Notes: generated from the sequence alone by a model not told the origin. 36,588 nucleotides of DNA from M0108 sp044228695 (GCA_044228695.1 JBGAUK010000027.1:1-36588), one strand, 5' to 3'. Positions 1 to 10,705 are shown, counted from the first letter of the stretch. Made by a program: numbers and translations.

Positions 1-14
1 AATGGCGAATCGGT

Positions 15-41
15 TTGCCGACCGGCGTCGCCTTTTATACC
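15..41 (+). promoter_or_regulatory. candidate sigma-70 promoter for map
   Basis: A TTGCCG (15-20) and a TATACC (36-41) are separated by 15 bases, about 95 bases before the map start. The -10 is fair, but the spacer is short, so this is only a candidate. Confidence 0.25.
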
Positions 42-134
42 ATAAGCGGCTGGATTCGAGCAATTTCAAGCCAATCTCGGCTTGTCTCCCGAACCATTCC
101 CACCCTTCGCCACTCCGGAAGTACCAGCCCCAGC

Positions 135-917
135 ATGAGCGTGACCATCAAGACCGCGGACGAAATCGCGAAAATGCGCGTGGCTGGACGCCTGGCCGCG
201 GAGGTCCTGGAGATGATCGAGGAACACGTGGTCCCCGGCATCACCACCGAGGAACTCGACCGCCGCTGTCATGACTACATCGTCCAGGAGCAGGGAGCCA
301 TCCCCGCCCCCCTGAACTACCGCGGCTTTCCCCGCTCCATCTGCACCTCGGTCAACCATCAGGTCTGTCATGGCATCCCCAGCGATAAGCAGCTCAAGAA
401 GGGCGACATCCTCAACATCGACATCACCGTCATCAAAGATGGCTATCACGGGGACACCAGCAAGATGTTCTGCCTCGGCGAACCCTCCATCCTCGCCCGC
501 CGCCTGGTCAAGGTGACCCACGAGGCGCTGTGGATCGGCCTGGACCAGGTCCGCCCCGGGGCGACCCTGGGCGACATCGGCCATGCCATCCAGACTCATG
601 TCGAGAGCCACCGCTTCTCCGTGGTGGAGGAATACTGCGGTCACGGCATCGGCCGCGACTTCCACGAGGAGCCCCAGGTGCTGCACTATGGCAAGCGCGG
701 CGCGGGTCTGGTGCTGCGCGCCGGCATGTGCTTCACCATCGAGCCCATGGTCAACGCTGGCAAACGCTTCATCAAGCTGCTGCCGGACGGCTGGACGGTC
801 GTCACCAAGGATCGCGGCCTCTCGGCCCAGTGGGAACACACCGTCCTGGTCACCCCCGAGGGCCACGAGGTCCTGACCCTGCGCCAGGAGGAGCGCGGGG
901 AGCCGAGACAGCCATGA
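135..917 (+). CDS. map: type I methionine aminopeptidase
   Basis: Removes the initiator methionine from nascent proteins in the cytosol, using two metal ions. The 260-residue product has the usual length and the pita-bread fold signatures: the substrate-pocket HGIP, the metal ligands in NIDITVIKDGYHGDTS, the HGIGRDFHEEP stretch, the FTIEPM glutamate and the final WEHT glutamate. The reading frame is open upstream, but the family N-terminus begins at the ATG at 135 (MSVTIKTADEIAKMR), so the 40 upstream codons are not used. The stop overlaps the glnD start as ATGA (914-917), which suggests translational coupling. The window begins too close to show whether rpsB lies divergently upstream, the usual gammaproteobacterial arrangement. 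Confidence 0.97.
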   Translation: MSVTIKTADEIAKMRVAGRLAAEVLEMIEEHVVPGITTEELDRRCHDYIVQEQGAIPAPLNYRGFPRSICTSVNHQVCHGIPSDKQLKKGDILNIDITVIKDGYHGDTSKMFCLGEPSILARRLVKVTHEALWIGLDQVRPGATLGDIGHAIQTHVESHRFSVVEEYCGHGIGRDFHEEPQVLHYGKRGAGLVLRAGMCFTIEPMVNAGKRFIKLLPDGWTVVTKDRGLSAQWEHTVLVTPEGHEVLTLRQEERGEPRQP

Positions 918-3604
918 TGGGGGGGTCCAAGGCCGAGGCCCTGGTGGCCTTCGCCCAAGCGCGGATCGACGAGGCCCTGTCCGCGGGCTCCGAGCCCATT
1001 CCCGCCTTTCGCCAGGCCCTGCGCGAGGGCCGCCAACGCCTCTTCGAGGCCTTCGACCAGGGCGTCCCCGCCGCCGACCTGGTAAGGACCCACAGCCTGC
1101 TGGTCGATACCATCCTGACCCGCGCCTGGGATCGTCACCTGCCCCCGGCCAGCCCCGGAGCCACGCCCCTCGCCCTGGTCGCGGTAGGCGGTTACGGCCG
1201 AGGCGAACTGCACCCCGGATCGGACCTGGATATCCTCATCCTCCTGGGCGAGGTGGCGGGCGAGGGCCGCGCGGCCCTCGATGGGCCACTGGAGGCCTTC
1301 ATCACCTTCCTCTGGGACATAGGCACCGAGGTCGGCCAGAGCGTGCGCACCCTGGGCGAGTGCGTCGAGGAGGCACGGGCCGACGTCACCGTCATGACCA
1401 ACCTCATGGAGGGACGCCTGATCACGGGGGATGCCCAGCTCCTCGCCGCCATGCGCGTCGCCACGGGACCCGACCGCCTCTGGCCCAGCGACGCCTTTTT
1501 TGCCGCCAAGACCGCCGAGCAACGGCAACGCTGGCACAAGTACGGTGGCACCGCCTACAACCTCGAACCCAACATCAAGGAAAATCCCGGCGGCCTGCGT
1601 GACATCCAGATGATCGGCTGGGTCGCCAAGCGCCATTTTGCCGCCGACACCCTCCACGACCTGGTCGTGCATGGCTTTCTCACCGAAGGGGAGTATCTGA
1701 CCCTGCTCGAGGGCCAGGCCCGGCTGTGGCGCATCCGCTTTCAACTCCACCGCCTGGCGGGACGCCGCGAGGATCGGCTCCTCTTCGACTACCAGCGCAG
1801 CCTGGCCCGCGACTTTGGCTTCGTGGATGACGGCAACCACAACCTGGCCGTCGAACAGTTCATGCAACAGTATTACCGCACCGTGATCGAGTTGAACCGG
1901 CTCAATGAGATGCTGCTGCAGCTTTTTCAGGAGGCCATCCTGCTACGGGACCAACTCGGGCCGCCGGTGGCCATCAACCGGCGTTTCCAGGCCGTTGGCG
2001 GCTTCCTGGAGGTGACCCACCCAGACGTCTTCCGTCACAATCCCGTGGCCCTGCTGGAGATCTTTCACCTGCTCCAGACCCACCCCGAGATCCGGGGCGT
2101 GCGAGCCAGCACCATCCGCCTCATCCGGGAGCGCCGCCACCTCATCGACGACCGCATCCGCGCCGACCTGCGGGCGCGCAGCTTCTTCATGGAGATCATG
2201 CGCCACCCCAAAGGCCCCGCCGAGGCCCTCTCCCGCATGAATCGCTACGGGGTCCTGGCGGCCTACCTGCCGGCCTTCGCCAATATCGTGGGGCGCATGC
2301 AGTACGACCTCTTCCACGTCTATACCGTGGACGAGCACACCCTGCGGCTGCTGCATCACCTCTGCGACTTCGCCAACCCCGATGGCGATGAGGAATCGCC
2401 CTTCCGCGCCAACGTCGCCCAGGAGATCCCCAAGCTGGAGCTCCTCTACCTGGCGGGACTCTTTCACGACATCGGCAAGGGCCGCGGGGGCGATCATTCC
2501 GTCCTCGGCGCCCGCGATGCCTGGGACTTTTGCCAACTCCACGAGCTGCCGGAGTTCGACAGCCGCCTCGTCTCCTGGCTGGTCGAAAAGCACCTGGTCA
2601 TGTCCATGACCGCCCAGCGCAAGGACCTGAGCGACACCCGCGTCATCCAGGAATTCGCCACCCTCGTGAGCGACGTTGACCGACTCAACTATCTCTATCT
2701 GCTCACCGTGGCCGATATGCGCGCCACCGATCCCGGCCGCTGGAATGCCTGGAAGGACTCACTCCTCAAGGAGTTGTACCAGGCCACCCGCCTCGCTCTG
2801 CAACGCGGCCTGGAAAACCCCCTGGCCCAGGACGACCTCATCCAGCAAAAACAGGATGAGGCCCTGCGCCACCTGGGCGCCTATGGCCTGAGCCGGAACC
2901 AGTGCACCCTCCTCTGGATCAAATTCAGCCTCGATTACTTCCAACACAACGCCCCGGACGAGATCGCCTGGCAGACCCGGCTGGTTCTGACCAATCCCCC
3001 GGGCAACCTGCCCCTGGTCACCATACGCCCCGTGACGACCCGCGGCTGCTCCGAGGTCTTCATGTACACCCCGGACCGCAATCTGCTCTTCAGCCGGGCC
3101 ACCGCCGTCCTCGACCAGCAGGGCCTGAACATCGTCGATGCCCGCATCATGACCACGGACGATGCCATGGCCCTCAATTCCTTCCACGTCCTCGACTACC
3201 AGGGCCAGCCCCTCACGGACCCCATCACCATGCGGCGACTGGCGGACGCCCTGCGCAAAGTCCTTGCCCACCCGGAGGATGAAATCCAGGGCGTCCGCCG
3301 GTTGCCACGCAAGCTCAAAAACTTTCCGACCGTCACCGAGGTCAGCTTTCTGCCGGACCCGCGCAATCACCGTACCCTCATGCGTCTCGCCACCCTCGAC
3401 CGCCCGGGCCTCCTGGCCGAGATCGGCGCCATCTTCGAGGAGGGCGGCATCCGGCTCCACAACGCTAAGATCGCCACCGTCGGGGCCTTGGTGGATGACG
3501 TCTTTTTCATCACCACCCGCAACGATACCCCCATCACCGCCGAGACCTCCCTGCGCTGGCTGCGCTCCGAGATCCACCGCCGCCTGGAGCAGGCAGGGGA
3601 TTGA
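914..3604 (+). CDS. glnD: bifunctional [protein-PII] uridylyltransferase / uridylyl-removing enzyme
   Basis: The primary nitrogen sensor: it uridylylates PII (GlnB/GlnK) when glutamine is low and removes UMP when glutamine is high. The 896-residue length matches the family (about 890). Visible in order: the nucleotidyltransferase motif GGYGRGELHPGSDLDI (about residues 92-107) with its paired Asp, the helical GlnD-associated region, an HD domain with HDIGKG at about residue 518 for the uridylyl-removing activity, and two C-terminal ACT domains (from about residues 713 and 818) that bind glutamine. The start at 914 overlaps the map stop; the long open frame reaching back to 530 is an antisense-like shadow within map. 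A second ATG at 917 is an equally possible start. Confidence 0.97.
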   Translation: MMGGSKAEALVAFAQARIDEALSAGSEPIPAFRQALREGRQRLFEAFDQGVPAADLVRTHSLLVDTILTRAWDRHLPPASPGATPLALVAVGGYGRGELHPGSDLDILILLGEVAGEGRAALDGPLEAFITFLWDIGTEVGQSVRTLGECVEEARADVTVMTNLMEGRLITGDAQLLAAMRVATGPDRLWPSDAFFAAKTAEQRQRWHKYGGTAYNLEPNIKENPGGLRDIQMIGWVAKRHFAADTLHDLVVHGFLTEGEYLTLLEGQARLWRIRFQLHRLAGRREDRLLFDYQRSLARDFGFVDDGNHNLAVEQFMQQYYRTVIELNRLNEMLLQLFQEAILLRDQLGPPVAINRRFQAVGGFLEVTHPDVFRHNPVALLEIFHLLQTHPEIRGVRASTIRLIRERRHLIDDRIRADLRARSFFMEIMRHPKGPAEALSRMNRYGVLAAYLPAFANIVGRMQYDLFHVYTVDEHTLRLLHHLCDFANPDGDEESPFRANVAQEIPKLELLYLAGLFHDIGKGRGGDHSVLGARDAWDFCQLHELPEFDSRLVSWLVEKHLVMSMTAQRKDLSDTRVIQEFATLVSDVDRLNYLYLLTVADMRATDPGRWNAWKDSLLKELYQATRLALQRGLENPLAQDDLIQQKQDEALRHLGAYGLSRNQCTLLWIKFSLDYFQHNAPDEIAWQTRLVLTNPPGNLPLVTIRPVTTRGCSEVFMYTPDRNLLFSRATAVLDQQGLNIVDARIMTTDDAMALNSFHVLDYQGQPLTDPITMRRLADALRKVLAHPEDEIQGVRRLPRKLKNFPTVTEVSFLPDPRNHRTLMRLATLDRPGLLAEIGAIFEEGGIRLHNAKIATVGALVDDVFFITTRNDTPITAETSLRWLRSEIHRRLEQAGD

Positions 3605-3750
3605 GGCCACCCGCCACTCCCAACATCGTGAGGTAAAGTCTGAAAACTTGATGCAGGACAAGGCATCCACGGGGAATTTTGGTAAATAATCAAATATCGA
3701 AATTCAGACCCACGGTAGTCGTCGGCATAGCCGTCGCGCGGGCACTCCCA

Positions 3751-4203
3751 ATGCTGGTCAGCGACATGAGCAAGGCGATCCGGTCTATTATTTTCTTGTT
3801 ATCCTTTGCATTTTTTACCCCACCCTTGGGGGGTGGGGAGAACTCCGGGGCAGGGCCGCCCCCCGCCACCGACCCGCCCGTCGAAACCGGGACCAGCGAT
3901 CAATGGCTTGACGCCGTGCGCGCCCAGCGCCAGGGCTGGGAAGAACGCCGTCGCGCCGCGCGGGAGGCCACGGACGCCCGCCGCCGCCTTCATAGCCCCC
4001 GGGCCGAGGCCCTCCATCAGGAACAGCAGCGGCGTCACGACGCCTTCCTGGGGCAGATCGAACGGGACCGCGAATATTTCCTTGGCCAGGGCCCCTGGCA
4101 AACCCCGGCCCCGCCCGCCGCCGCTAATCCAGAGGCCGCGCCCGCCAGCCCCAACCCCTCCCTGCCCGGTTGGGATAATCGCTGGTACTTTCGGGGCTAC
4201 TAA
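3751..4203 (+). CDS. small exported protein of unknown function
   Basis: I do not recognise this gene. From the ATG at 3751 (or at 3766, MSKAIRSIIFLLSFAFF) it begins with a short positive segment and a hydrophobic stretch that looks like a Sec signal peptide. The mature part is Pro-rich, then very rich in Arg, Glu, Gln and Ala (about residues 55-110), a charged helix reminiscent of a coiled coil, and ends in a Pro/Ala-rich tail with WDNRWYFRGY. There is no lipobox Cys. The frame also reaches back to a TTG at 3679, but that extension would bury the signal peptide. It sits alone between glnD and the antiporter, in the same direction. No good ribosome binding site separates the start candidates. 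Confidence 0.55.
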   Translation: MLVSDMSKAIRSIIFLLSFAFFTPPLGGGENSGAGPPPATDPPVETGTSDQWLDAVRAQRQGWEERRRAAREATDARRRLHSPRAEALHQEQQRRHDAFLGQIERDREYFLGQGPWQTPAPPAAANPEAAPASPNPSLPGWDNRWYFRGY

Positions 4204-4338
4204 ACAATCCCCGGCAACCCAGCCCCGGTCCCCCGGGATCTTCCCCGCGGATGCGCAGACCCGAACCGCGCCCCTCATACAGGGCGGGGCCGATCGCGAT
4301 TTTATGATTTGATGTTCCACTTAATTCCCTAGACCGCC

Positions 4339-5313
4339 ATGTTTCTTGCCGCATCCGCCCTTGTCGTTGGCCTGGCGCTCCTGGTCTGGAGCGCCGATCG
4401 GTTCGTGGATGGCGCGGCCGCCTCCGCCCGTCACTTCGGCATGCCGGCGCGCCTCGTCGGCATGGTCGTCGTGGGCTTCGGTACCTCGGCCCCAGAGTTG
4501 ACGGTCTCTGCCCTGGCGGCCTATCAGGGCAGTTCCGGCATCGCCCTCGGCAACGCCTACGGCTCCAATATCGCCAATATCGCCCTCATCCTGGGGATCA
4601 CGGTCCTAATCAGCCCCATCATTGTCAACTCCCAGGTGCTGCGCAAGGAACTGCCCATCCTCGCTGCCATCACGGCCCTGGCGGCATGGCAGGTCTGGAG
4701 TGGTGACATCACGCGCGGGGATGCCTGGACCCTGCTGGCGGTCTTCGCCGGCGTCATGGGCTGGATGATTTGGGAAGGGTTGAGCAAGACTCCGGATACC
4801 CTGGATCGCGAGGTGGACGAGCAAGTCCCCGCCGTGGCCATGACGACCCGCCAGGCCCTGTTCTGGACCTTCGCCGGTCTGGTGCTGCTGATCCTGAGCT
4901 CACGCATTCTGGTCTGGGGCGCGATCGAGATCGCCCAGGGCCTGGGGATCAGTGATCTCATCATTGGCCTGACCGTCGTCGCCGTGGGTACCTCGCTCCC
5001 CGAGCTCGCCTCCTCCATCGTGGCGGCGCGCAAGGGAGAGCACGACCTGGCCCTGGGCAACATCATCGGCTCGAATATCTTCAACACCCTGGCCGTGGTC
5101 GGCATCGCCGGGGCCATCAGTCCCCTGACGGTCGGACCCGAGGTCTTTAGCCGAGACATCATGACCATGTCCGTCCTGACCCTCTCCCTCTTCGTCCTGG
5201 GTCGGGGTTATGGCGGCAGGCCGGGGCGTATCAGCCGCCTGGACGGTACCCTGCTGCTCCTGGCCTATGGGGCCTATACCGGCTATCTGATGGTCGAAGT
5301 CTTCGCGGCTTGA
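4339..5313 (+). CDS. calcium/sodium antiporter, YrbG/CaCA family
   Basis: An inner-membrane cation exchanger of the CaCA superfamily (E. coli YrbG-like), probably exporting Ca2+ in exchange for Na+. The 324 residues contain the two inverted alpha repeats of the family: GFGTSAPEL (about 46-54) with GNAYGSNIAN (71-80), and GTSLPELASS (about 217-226) with GNIIGSNIFN (about 241-250). The Glu residues of the GTS-PEL motifs form the ion site. About ten hydrophobic segments are visible, with a polar cytoplasmic loop near the middle (KTPDTLDREVDEQ). Its 3' end overlaps by 31 bases the 3' end of the convergent hydrolase gene. The cation specificity cannot be read from the sequence. Confidence 0.92.
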   Translation: MFLAASALVVGLALLVWSADRFVDGAAASARHFGMPARLVGMVVVGFGTSAPELTVSALAAYQGSSGIALGNAYGSNIANIALILGITVLISPIIVNSQVLRKELPILAAITALAAWQVWSGDITRGDAWTLLAVFAGVMGWMIWEGLSKTPDTLDREVDEQVPAVAMTTRQALFWTFAGLVLLILSSRILVWGAIEIAQGLGISDLIIGLTVVAVGTSLPELASSIVAARKGEHDLALGNIIGSNIFNTLAVVGIAGAISPLTVGPEVFSRDIMTMSVLTLSLFVLGRGYGGRPGRISRLDGTLLLLAYGAYTGYLMVEVFAA

Positions 5314-6146
5314 GGCGCCATCGCCTCCAGCCAAGCTACCGCCTCTCCCCACCAGGCCGCCGTGGGGTATGACGGCCAATCATTGTGACCGGCCTCAGGA
5401 AACAGCCAGCGCCGCTTGGGCTCCGGCAGCGCCTCATAGAGCCCCTGGCTATGGGCCGGCGGCACGATCTGGTCCCGACCTGCAATCAGCACCCCCTTAG
5501 GCCCCTGAAAAGTCTGGAGGGCGGCGCGCGTGTCGTACCGATCGCGCACCAGCCAGCGCGCGGGCAGGTACCAATAGAGCGCCTGGGCCAGGTCGGGCAG
5601 GTTATCCCAAGGGGTGATCAGCATCAGGCCGGTAGCCGGCGGCTCGACCGCCACCGCCACCTGGGCGGCGACGGCGGCCCCGAGGGATTCACCCCAGACC
5701 CACAGGGGCTCACCATAGGCCTCCCTCGCCAGGCGGACCGTCTCGCTCCCATCCGCCACCAGGCTGGCCTGGCTGGGGCTGCCATCCCGCCCGCCATAGC
5801 CGGGATATTCCGCCAGAATGACGCGGACACCCAAGGGTTCGAGGGCGTTCAGGTAATAGGTCCGGTTCCGGGCACTGCCAGCATTGCCATGGAAAAGCAC
5901 CAGGGTGCCTCGCCACCCCTGGGTCTCACCATCCTCGGCGCGGACATAGCCCCGGAATCCGGACCCGCTGGCCAGTGGCCAGGGGGCGAGGGCCGGCCCC
6001 AGGCGTGGACGTAGGTTTGCGGCCGAGGGTGGCGTGGGGTCGGGAAGGTACAGCAACTGGTCTTGGTTCAAAGTCATGAATCCCATAAGAAATAGATAGC
6101 CGAGGAGGAGAGGGGAGCTGGTGATGAGGAGACGCCAGGGTCGCAT
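5283..6146 (-). CDS. membrane-anchored alpha/beta hydrolase, YfhR/Bem46 type
   Basis: A 287-residue serine hydrolase with one N-terminal membrane anchor (LLITSSPLLLGYLFLMGFM), so the catalytic domain probably faces the periplasm. Visible landmarks: the oxyanion strand with HGNAGSARNR, YPGYGGRDG, the nucleophile elbow GESLGAA, the Asp region AGRDQIVPP and the catalytic His in EAGHNDW. That is the BEM46/YfhR layout. The start is the ATG at 6146 (MRPWRLL), because the 48 upstream codons have no membrane or hydrolase character. The substrate is unknown. It is transcribed divergently from the protease gene and runs convergently into the antiporter. Confidence 0.85.
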   Translation of the reverse strand: MRPWRLLITSSPLLLGYLFLMGFMTLNQDQLLYLPDPTPPSAANLRPRLGPALAPWPLASGSGFRGYVRAEDGETQGWRGTLVLFHGNAGSARNRTYYLNALEPLGVRVILAEYPGYGGRDGSPSQASLVADGSETVRLAREAYGEPLWVWGESLGAAVAAQVAVAVEPPATGLMLITPWDNLPDLAQALYWYLPARWLVRDRYDTRAALQTFQGPKGVLIAGRDQIVPPAHSQGLYEALPEPKRRWLFPEAGHNDWPSYPTAAWWGEAVAWLEAMAPQAAKTSTIR

Positions 6147-6460
6147 GTATCTAGCACCTGAAGGGGATGAGTGAACAAGGGCGGACCAAATCCCACCCGA
6201 AGAGGACCCACACGCCTGGACCGGAAAGACCGCCTCGATAGTCGGGGCAGCCAGGATGCGGTCGGTCCAGGGGTCAAGCTGGGGAACCACCTGCCTGGCC
6301 TTGGCGTCTTACCGCCCGTGGCGGGCAAACCAGCAGCCGAGGTCGCTACCTGGCTTGCCGGGTCTTGGCCGCCATACCCCTCTAGTCTAACCAGAGTTGG
6401 CCCCCTCGGTAGGTCAGGCATGACCGTCAGGGGGGCCGAGCAGTGAACGGAGCCAGATTG
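6147..6460. other. divergent intergenic region between hydrolase and DegP/Q protease
   Basis: This 314-base stretch separates two divergent genes and should hold both promoters. No credible gene is present; the short open frame at 6171-6446 has no ribosome binding site or recognisable residues. A small CCGCC/GGCGG hairpin lies near 6312, and a sigma-E-like promoter is listed separately. Confidence 0.6.
6283..6311 (+). promoter_or_regulatory. candidate sigma-E (RpoE) type promoter for the protease gene
   Basis: GGAACCA (6283-6289) and GTCTTA (6306-6311) are 16 bases apart, resembling the extracytoplasmic-stress promoter GGAACTT/GTCTGA. DegP-type proteases are classic sigma-E targets in enteric bacteria, which makes the match plausible. 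It would leave a leader of about 145 bases. Confidence 0.3.
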
Positions 6461-8032
<1,572 letters not shown>

Positions 8033-8143
8033 TCGGTCTTAGCTCATCACAGCGTTATCCTTGCCAAGGATGGCGAGGAAACTGGACTTGCCTTGCAAGA
8101 CAGGTGGCGTCAATCCAACGCCCGCATAAACCCCCTGGGGGAT

Positions 8144-8162
8144 GCGCCGACAGGATCGGCGC
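8144..8162. terminator. hairpin between convergent genes
   Basis: GCGCCGA (8144-8150) and TCGGCGC (8156-8162) form a perfect 7-bp stem with a 5-base loop, exactly between the ends of the protease gene and hoxW. There is no clear T tract, so it may be a weak or Rho-assisted bidirectional terminator. Confidence 0.35.
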
Positions 8163-8603
8163 CTACCCCACCCCCAGATACCCCACCAAAAACCCCTCCG
8201 CCCGGTCCAGATTATCCCTAGCCCCGGCGCTCAAGGGCGCGCCGAGGGCGAAGTGATAGCCCCGGATGCGCAGCAGCAGACAGGGCGGGGGCGGGCCATA
8301 GCCGATCTGGGTATGGACCCACAGCAGGGCGCCGGGGCTCATGGCGTGGGTGGTGTAGCTGGCATCCCGGTCCGGGATGACCGGCGCCAGGCGGTAGGGT
8401 TCCGCCAGGCTGACGTCGGCATCGACCAGGATCACCCGCGCCCGCCCCACCAGGTCCAGGGCATGCTCGGGCTGGGGCTGGAAGTCGGTGAGGAGTTCCC
8501 AGGGGGCCCCCGGATAGCGTGCCAAGCGCTGGATGAGTTCGGGACCCAGGGCGTCATCGCCCCGGGAGGGATTGCCGTAGCCGAAAATCAGGAGCGGCGC
8601 CAT
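8163..8603 (-). CDS. hoxW: hydrogenase maturation endopeptidase HoxW
   Basis: A 146-residue HycI/HyaD-family protease that trims the C-terminus of the hydrogenase large subunit once the NiFe centre is inserted. The N-terminus FGYGNPSRGDDALGPELI is the family signature, with the metal-binding Asp/Glu of the GDDALG segment, and VDADVS supplies the second acidic ligand site. The start is the ATG at 8603; the longer open frame upstream lies inside hoxH in another phase. It is the last gene of the hox operon, 20 bases after hoxH, and its substrate is therefore almost certainly HoxH. The usual third ligand His region is seen as THAMSPG. Confidence 0.88.
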   Translation of the reverse strand: MAPLLIFGYGNPSRGDDALGPELIQRLARYPGAPWELLTDFQPQPEHALDLVGRARVILVDADVSLAEPYRLAPVIPDRDASYTTHAMSPGALLWVHTQIGYGPPPPCLLLRIRGYHFALGAPLSAGARDNLDRAEGFLVGYLGVG

Positions 8604-8623
8604 GGGGGGCTGGGGGGCGGCCG

Positions 8624-10138
8624 TTAGTCCCCCGCCCCGTCCCGCTCGATCTGGCCGCTGGCGCGCTGGTAGAGGCGATCCACCACCTGGCCGCTGGCGT
8701 CCACCAACTCCAGCTCCAGGGGCATCTTGCCGACGGCATGGGTGGCGCAGGACAGGCAGGGGTCGTAGGCGCGGATGGCGACCTCGATGTGATTGAGCAG
8801 GGGCTCGGTGAGTTCCTGGCCGTCCAGGTAGTGGGCGGCCACCTGGCGGATGGCGGCGTTCATGACCTGGTTGTTGTTGGTGGTGGAGACGATGAGGTTG
8901 GCCTTGGTCACCAGGCCGTCCGCGTCCGTCTCGTAATGATGGAAGAGGGTGCCGCGCGGGGCCTCGACCACGCCGATGCCCTGCAGCCGGCGCTCGCCCA
9001 CCCGCAGCAGGTCGTCGCCCAGCAGGTCCGGGTCCCGCAGCAGTTCGCGGATAGCCTCGGCGCAATAGAGCAGCTCGATGAGCCGCGCCCAGTGGGTGGC
9101 GAGGGCCGCCTGCAGGGGCCGTCCCTCCCCCGCCGCGCGAAAGTCCTCGCGCTCCTGTTCCGCCAGGGGGGTGTCGAAGCGGTCGCAGTTGTTGACCCGC
9201 GCCAGGGGGCCGACCCGGTACCAGCCGCTGGCCGGTCCGAGGGCGGCGATGAAGGGGAACTTCATGTAGCTCCAGGGCTTGATCTCTTCGTGCAGCAGCT
9301 GGGCGTAGGTACGATAGTCCTGGTCATCGAAGAGGGTGCGGCCCTGGGGGTCGCGGGCGCGCAGGCCGCCATGGTAGAGCTCGAAGGCCCCCTCGGGCCC
9401 GGTGAGGCTCAGGGTGTTGGCATCGACGGCGCCGAAGCGGTAGTGGTAGTCAGGGTTGCCGAGGAAGACGCGCTTCATGAGCTGCACGGCGGTCTCGGCC
9501 CAGGCGATCATCTGGTCGCTGTCGGCGCGCAGGTAGTCGCGCTCCTCAGTGGTCAGGGCCTTGTTGACGCCGCCGGGGATGGCGCCGGAGCCGTGGATGC
9601 GCTTGCCGGAGGTGACGCGGATGACCTCCTGGCCGTACTTGCGCAGCAGCACCCCCTGCTTGGCGATCTCGGGATAGTCCTGGATGACGCCAATGATGTT
9701 GCGGTGGCCGACGGCGTCATCGAAGCCGAAGAGCAGGTCCGGCGAGGAGAGGTGGAAGAAATGCAGGGCGTGGGACTGGAGGGTCTGGCCCAGGTGCATG
9801 AGGCGCCGGACCTTGTCCGCCGTGGGCGTCAGTTCATCGACGCCGACCAACTGATCCGTGGCCTTGGCGGCGGCCAGGTGGTGGCTCACCGGGCAGATGC
9901 CGCACAGGCGCTGCACCAGCACCGGCAGTTCCCAGTAGGGCCGGCCCTGGATGAACTTCTCGAAGCCCCGGAATTCGACGATGTGCAGGCGCGCCTGCTG
10001 GATGTGGTTATCGGCGTCCTGGAGCAGGGTGACCTTGCCGTGGCCCTCGACCCGGGTCAGGGGGTCGATGGCGATGCGCTTGAGGCCGGCGGGCTGGGCC
10101 GCCGTCTCCAGGCGGGTGATTTCCGGGTGGCGGTGCAT
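8624..10138 (-). CDS. hoxH: NAD-coupled [NiFe] hydrogenase, large catalytic subunit HoxH
   Basis: Carries the NiFe active site that oxidises or evolves H2 in the soluble cytoplasmic HoxFUYH enzyme. The 504 residues include the N-terminal signature RVEGHGKV, the RLCGICPVSHH motif with Cys79 and Cys82, and the C-terminal DPCLSCATH motif with Cys461 and Cys464. The four Cys ligate Ni and Fe. A 37-residue tail after His467 should be removed by HoxW. It has SGKRIHGSGAIPGGVN, typical of the family. Start ATG at 10138; a 27-base space separates it from hoxY. A nearly 500-codon open frame on the opposite strand here is a high-GC shadow. Confidence 0.97.
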   Translation of the reverse strand: MHRHPEITRLETAAQPAGLKRIAIDPLTRVEGHGKVTLLQDADNHIQQARLHIVEFRGFEKFIQGRPYWELPVLVQRLCGICPVSHHLAAAKATDQLVGVDELTPTADKVRRLMHLGQTLQSHALHFFHLSSPDLLFGFDDAVGHRNIIGVIQDYPEIAKQGVLLRKYGQEVIRVTSGKRIHGSGAIPGGVNKALTTEERDYLRADSDQMIAWAETAVQLMKRVFLGNPDYHYRFGAVDANTLSLTGPEGAFELYHGGLRARDPQGRTLFDDQDYRTYAQLLHEEIKPWSYMKFPFIAALGPASGWYRVGPLARVNNCDRFDTPLAEQEREDFRAAGEGRPLQAALATHWARLIELLYCAEAIRELLRDPDLLGDDLLRVGERRLQGIGVVEAPRGTLFHHYETDADGLVTKANLIVSTTNNNQVMNAAIRQVAAHYLDGQELTEPLLNHIEVAIRAYDPCLSCATHAVGKMPLELELVDASGQVVDRLYQRASGQIERDGAGD

Positions 10139-10165
10139 GGCGGTGTCCTCGGTGGCGCGGGCCGG

Positions 10166-10705
10166 TCAGTCGTAGTGCAACTGGGTGTAGGGCAGGCTGA
10201 TGGGCTGGCCGGCCAGTAACTCGGTCAGGAAGGTCCAGATGGCGTCGCCGGAGGGCGGGCAGCCGGGCAGGAAGTAATCGACCTTGACCACTTCGTGAAT
10301 GGGATGGACCTGGTTCAGGAGCAGGGGGATCTCGGGGTCGTTGGGCACGCCGGGGTTGTGGATGCCGATGCCGGTGACGTAGGACTCCGTCAGGCAATCC
10401 GCCAGGGCGAAGCTGTTGCGCATGGCGGGGACGCCGCCGCTGATGGCGCAGGCGCCCACGGCGACCAGGATCTTGCAGTGGCGACGGAAGTCGCGCAGCA
10501 CCTCGACATTCTCGGCATTGGCGACCCCGCCCTCGATCAGGCCCAGGTCGCAGGCGCCGATCTGCTTGATGTCGGTGAGGGGCGAGCGGTCGAATTCCAC
10601 CAGTTCGACCAACGCCAGGATGCGCTCGTCGATGTCGAGCAGGGACATGTGACAGCCGAAGCACCCCGCCAGGGAGGTGGTGGCGACCTTGATCTTGGCG
10701 CTCAT
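10166..10705 (-). CDS. hoxY: NAD-coupled [NiFe] hydrogenase, small subunit HoxY
   Basis: The 179-residue electron-transfer small subunit. It binds one [4Fe-4S] cluster next to the NiFe site; the ligands are visible as Cys15 and Cys18 (AGCFGCHMS), the Cys of VGACAISGG and the Cys of LPGCPPSGD. It lacks a Tat signal peptide and the medial and distal cluster region, as expected for the cytoplasmic bidirectional type. Its ATG overlaps the stop of the preceding frame as ATGA (10702-10705), suggesting coupling to hoxU. It passes electrons from HoxH to the HoxFU diaphorase. Confidence 0.95.
   Translation of the reverse strand: MSAKIKVATTSLAGCFGCHMSLLDIDERILALVELVEFDRSPLTDIKQIGACDLGLIEGGVANAENVEVLRDFRRHCKILVAVGACAISGGVPAMRNSFALADCLTESYVTGIGIHNPGVPNDPEIPLLLNQVHPIHEVVKVDYFLPGCPPSGDAIWTFLTELLAGQPISLPYTQLHYD

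Noticed and set aside
6171..6446. A 91-codon plus-strand frame before the protease gene
   Set aside because: No ribosome binding site, composition like non-coding DNA, and it occupies the divergent promoter region.
8130..8141. CCCCCTGGGGG palindrome, with a second similar one near 32637-32647, as a repeat family or terminator
   Set aside because: The stem would have no loop, two such short GC palindromes are expected by chance in this DNA, and neither has a T tract.
8738..10219. A 493-codon open frame on the plus strand opposite hoxH and hoxY
   Set aside because: Its translation is low in complexity (Gly, Ala, Val, Asp) and it mirrors well-supported genes; such antisense frames are common in GC-rich DNA.
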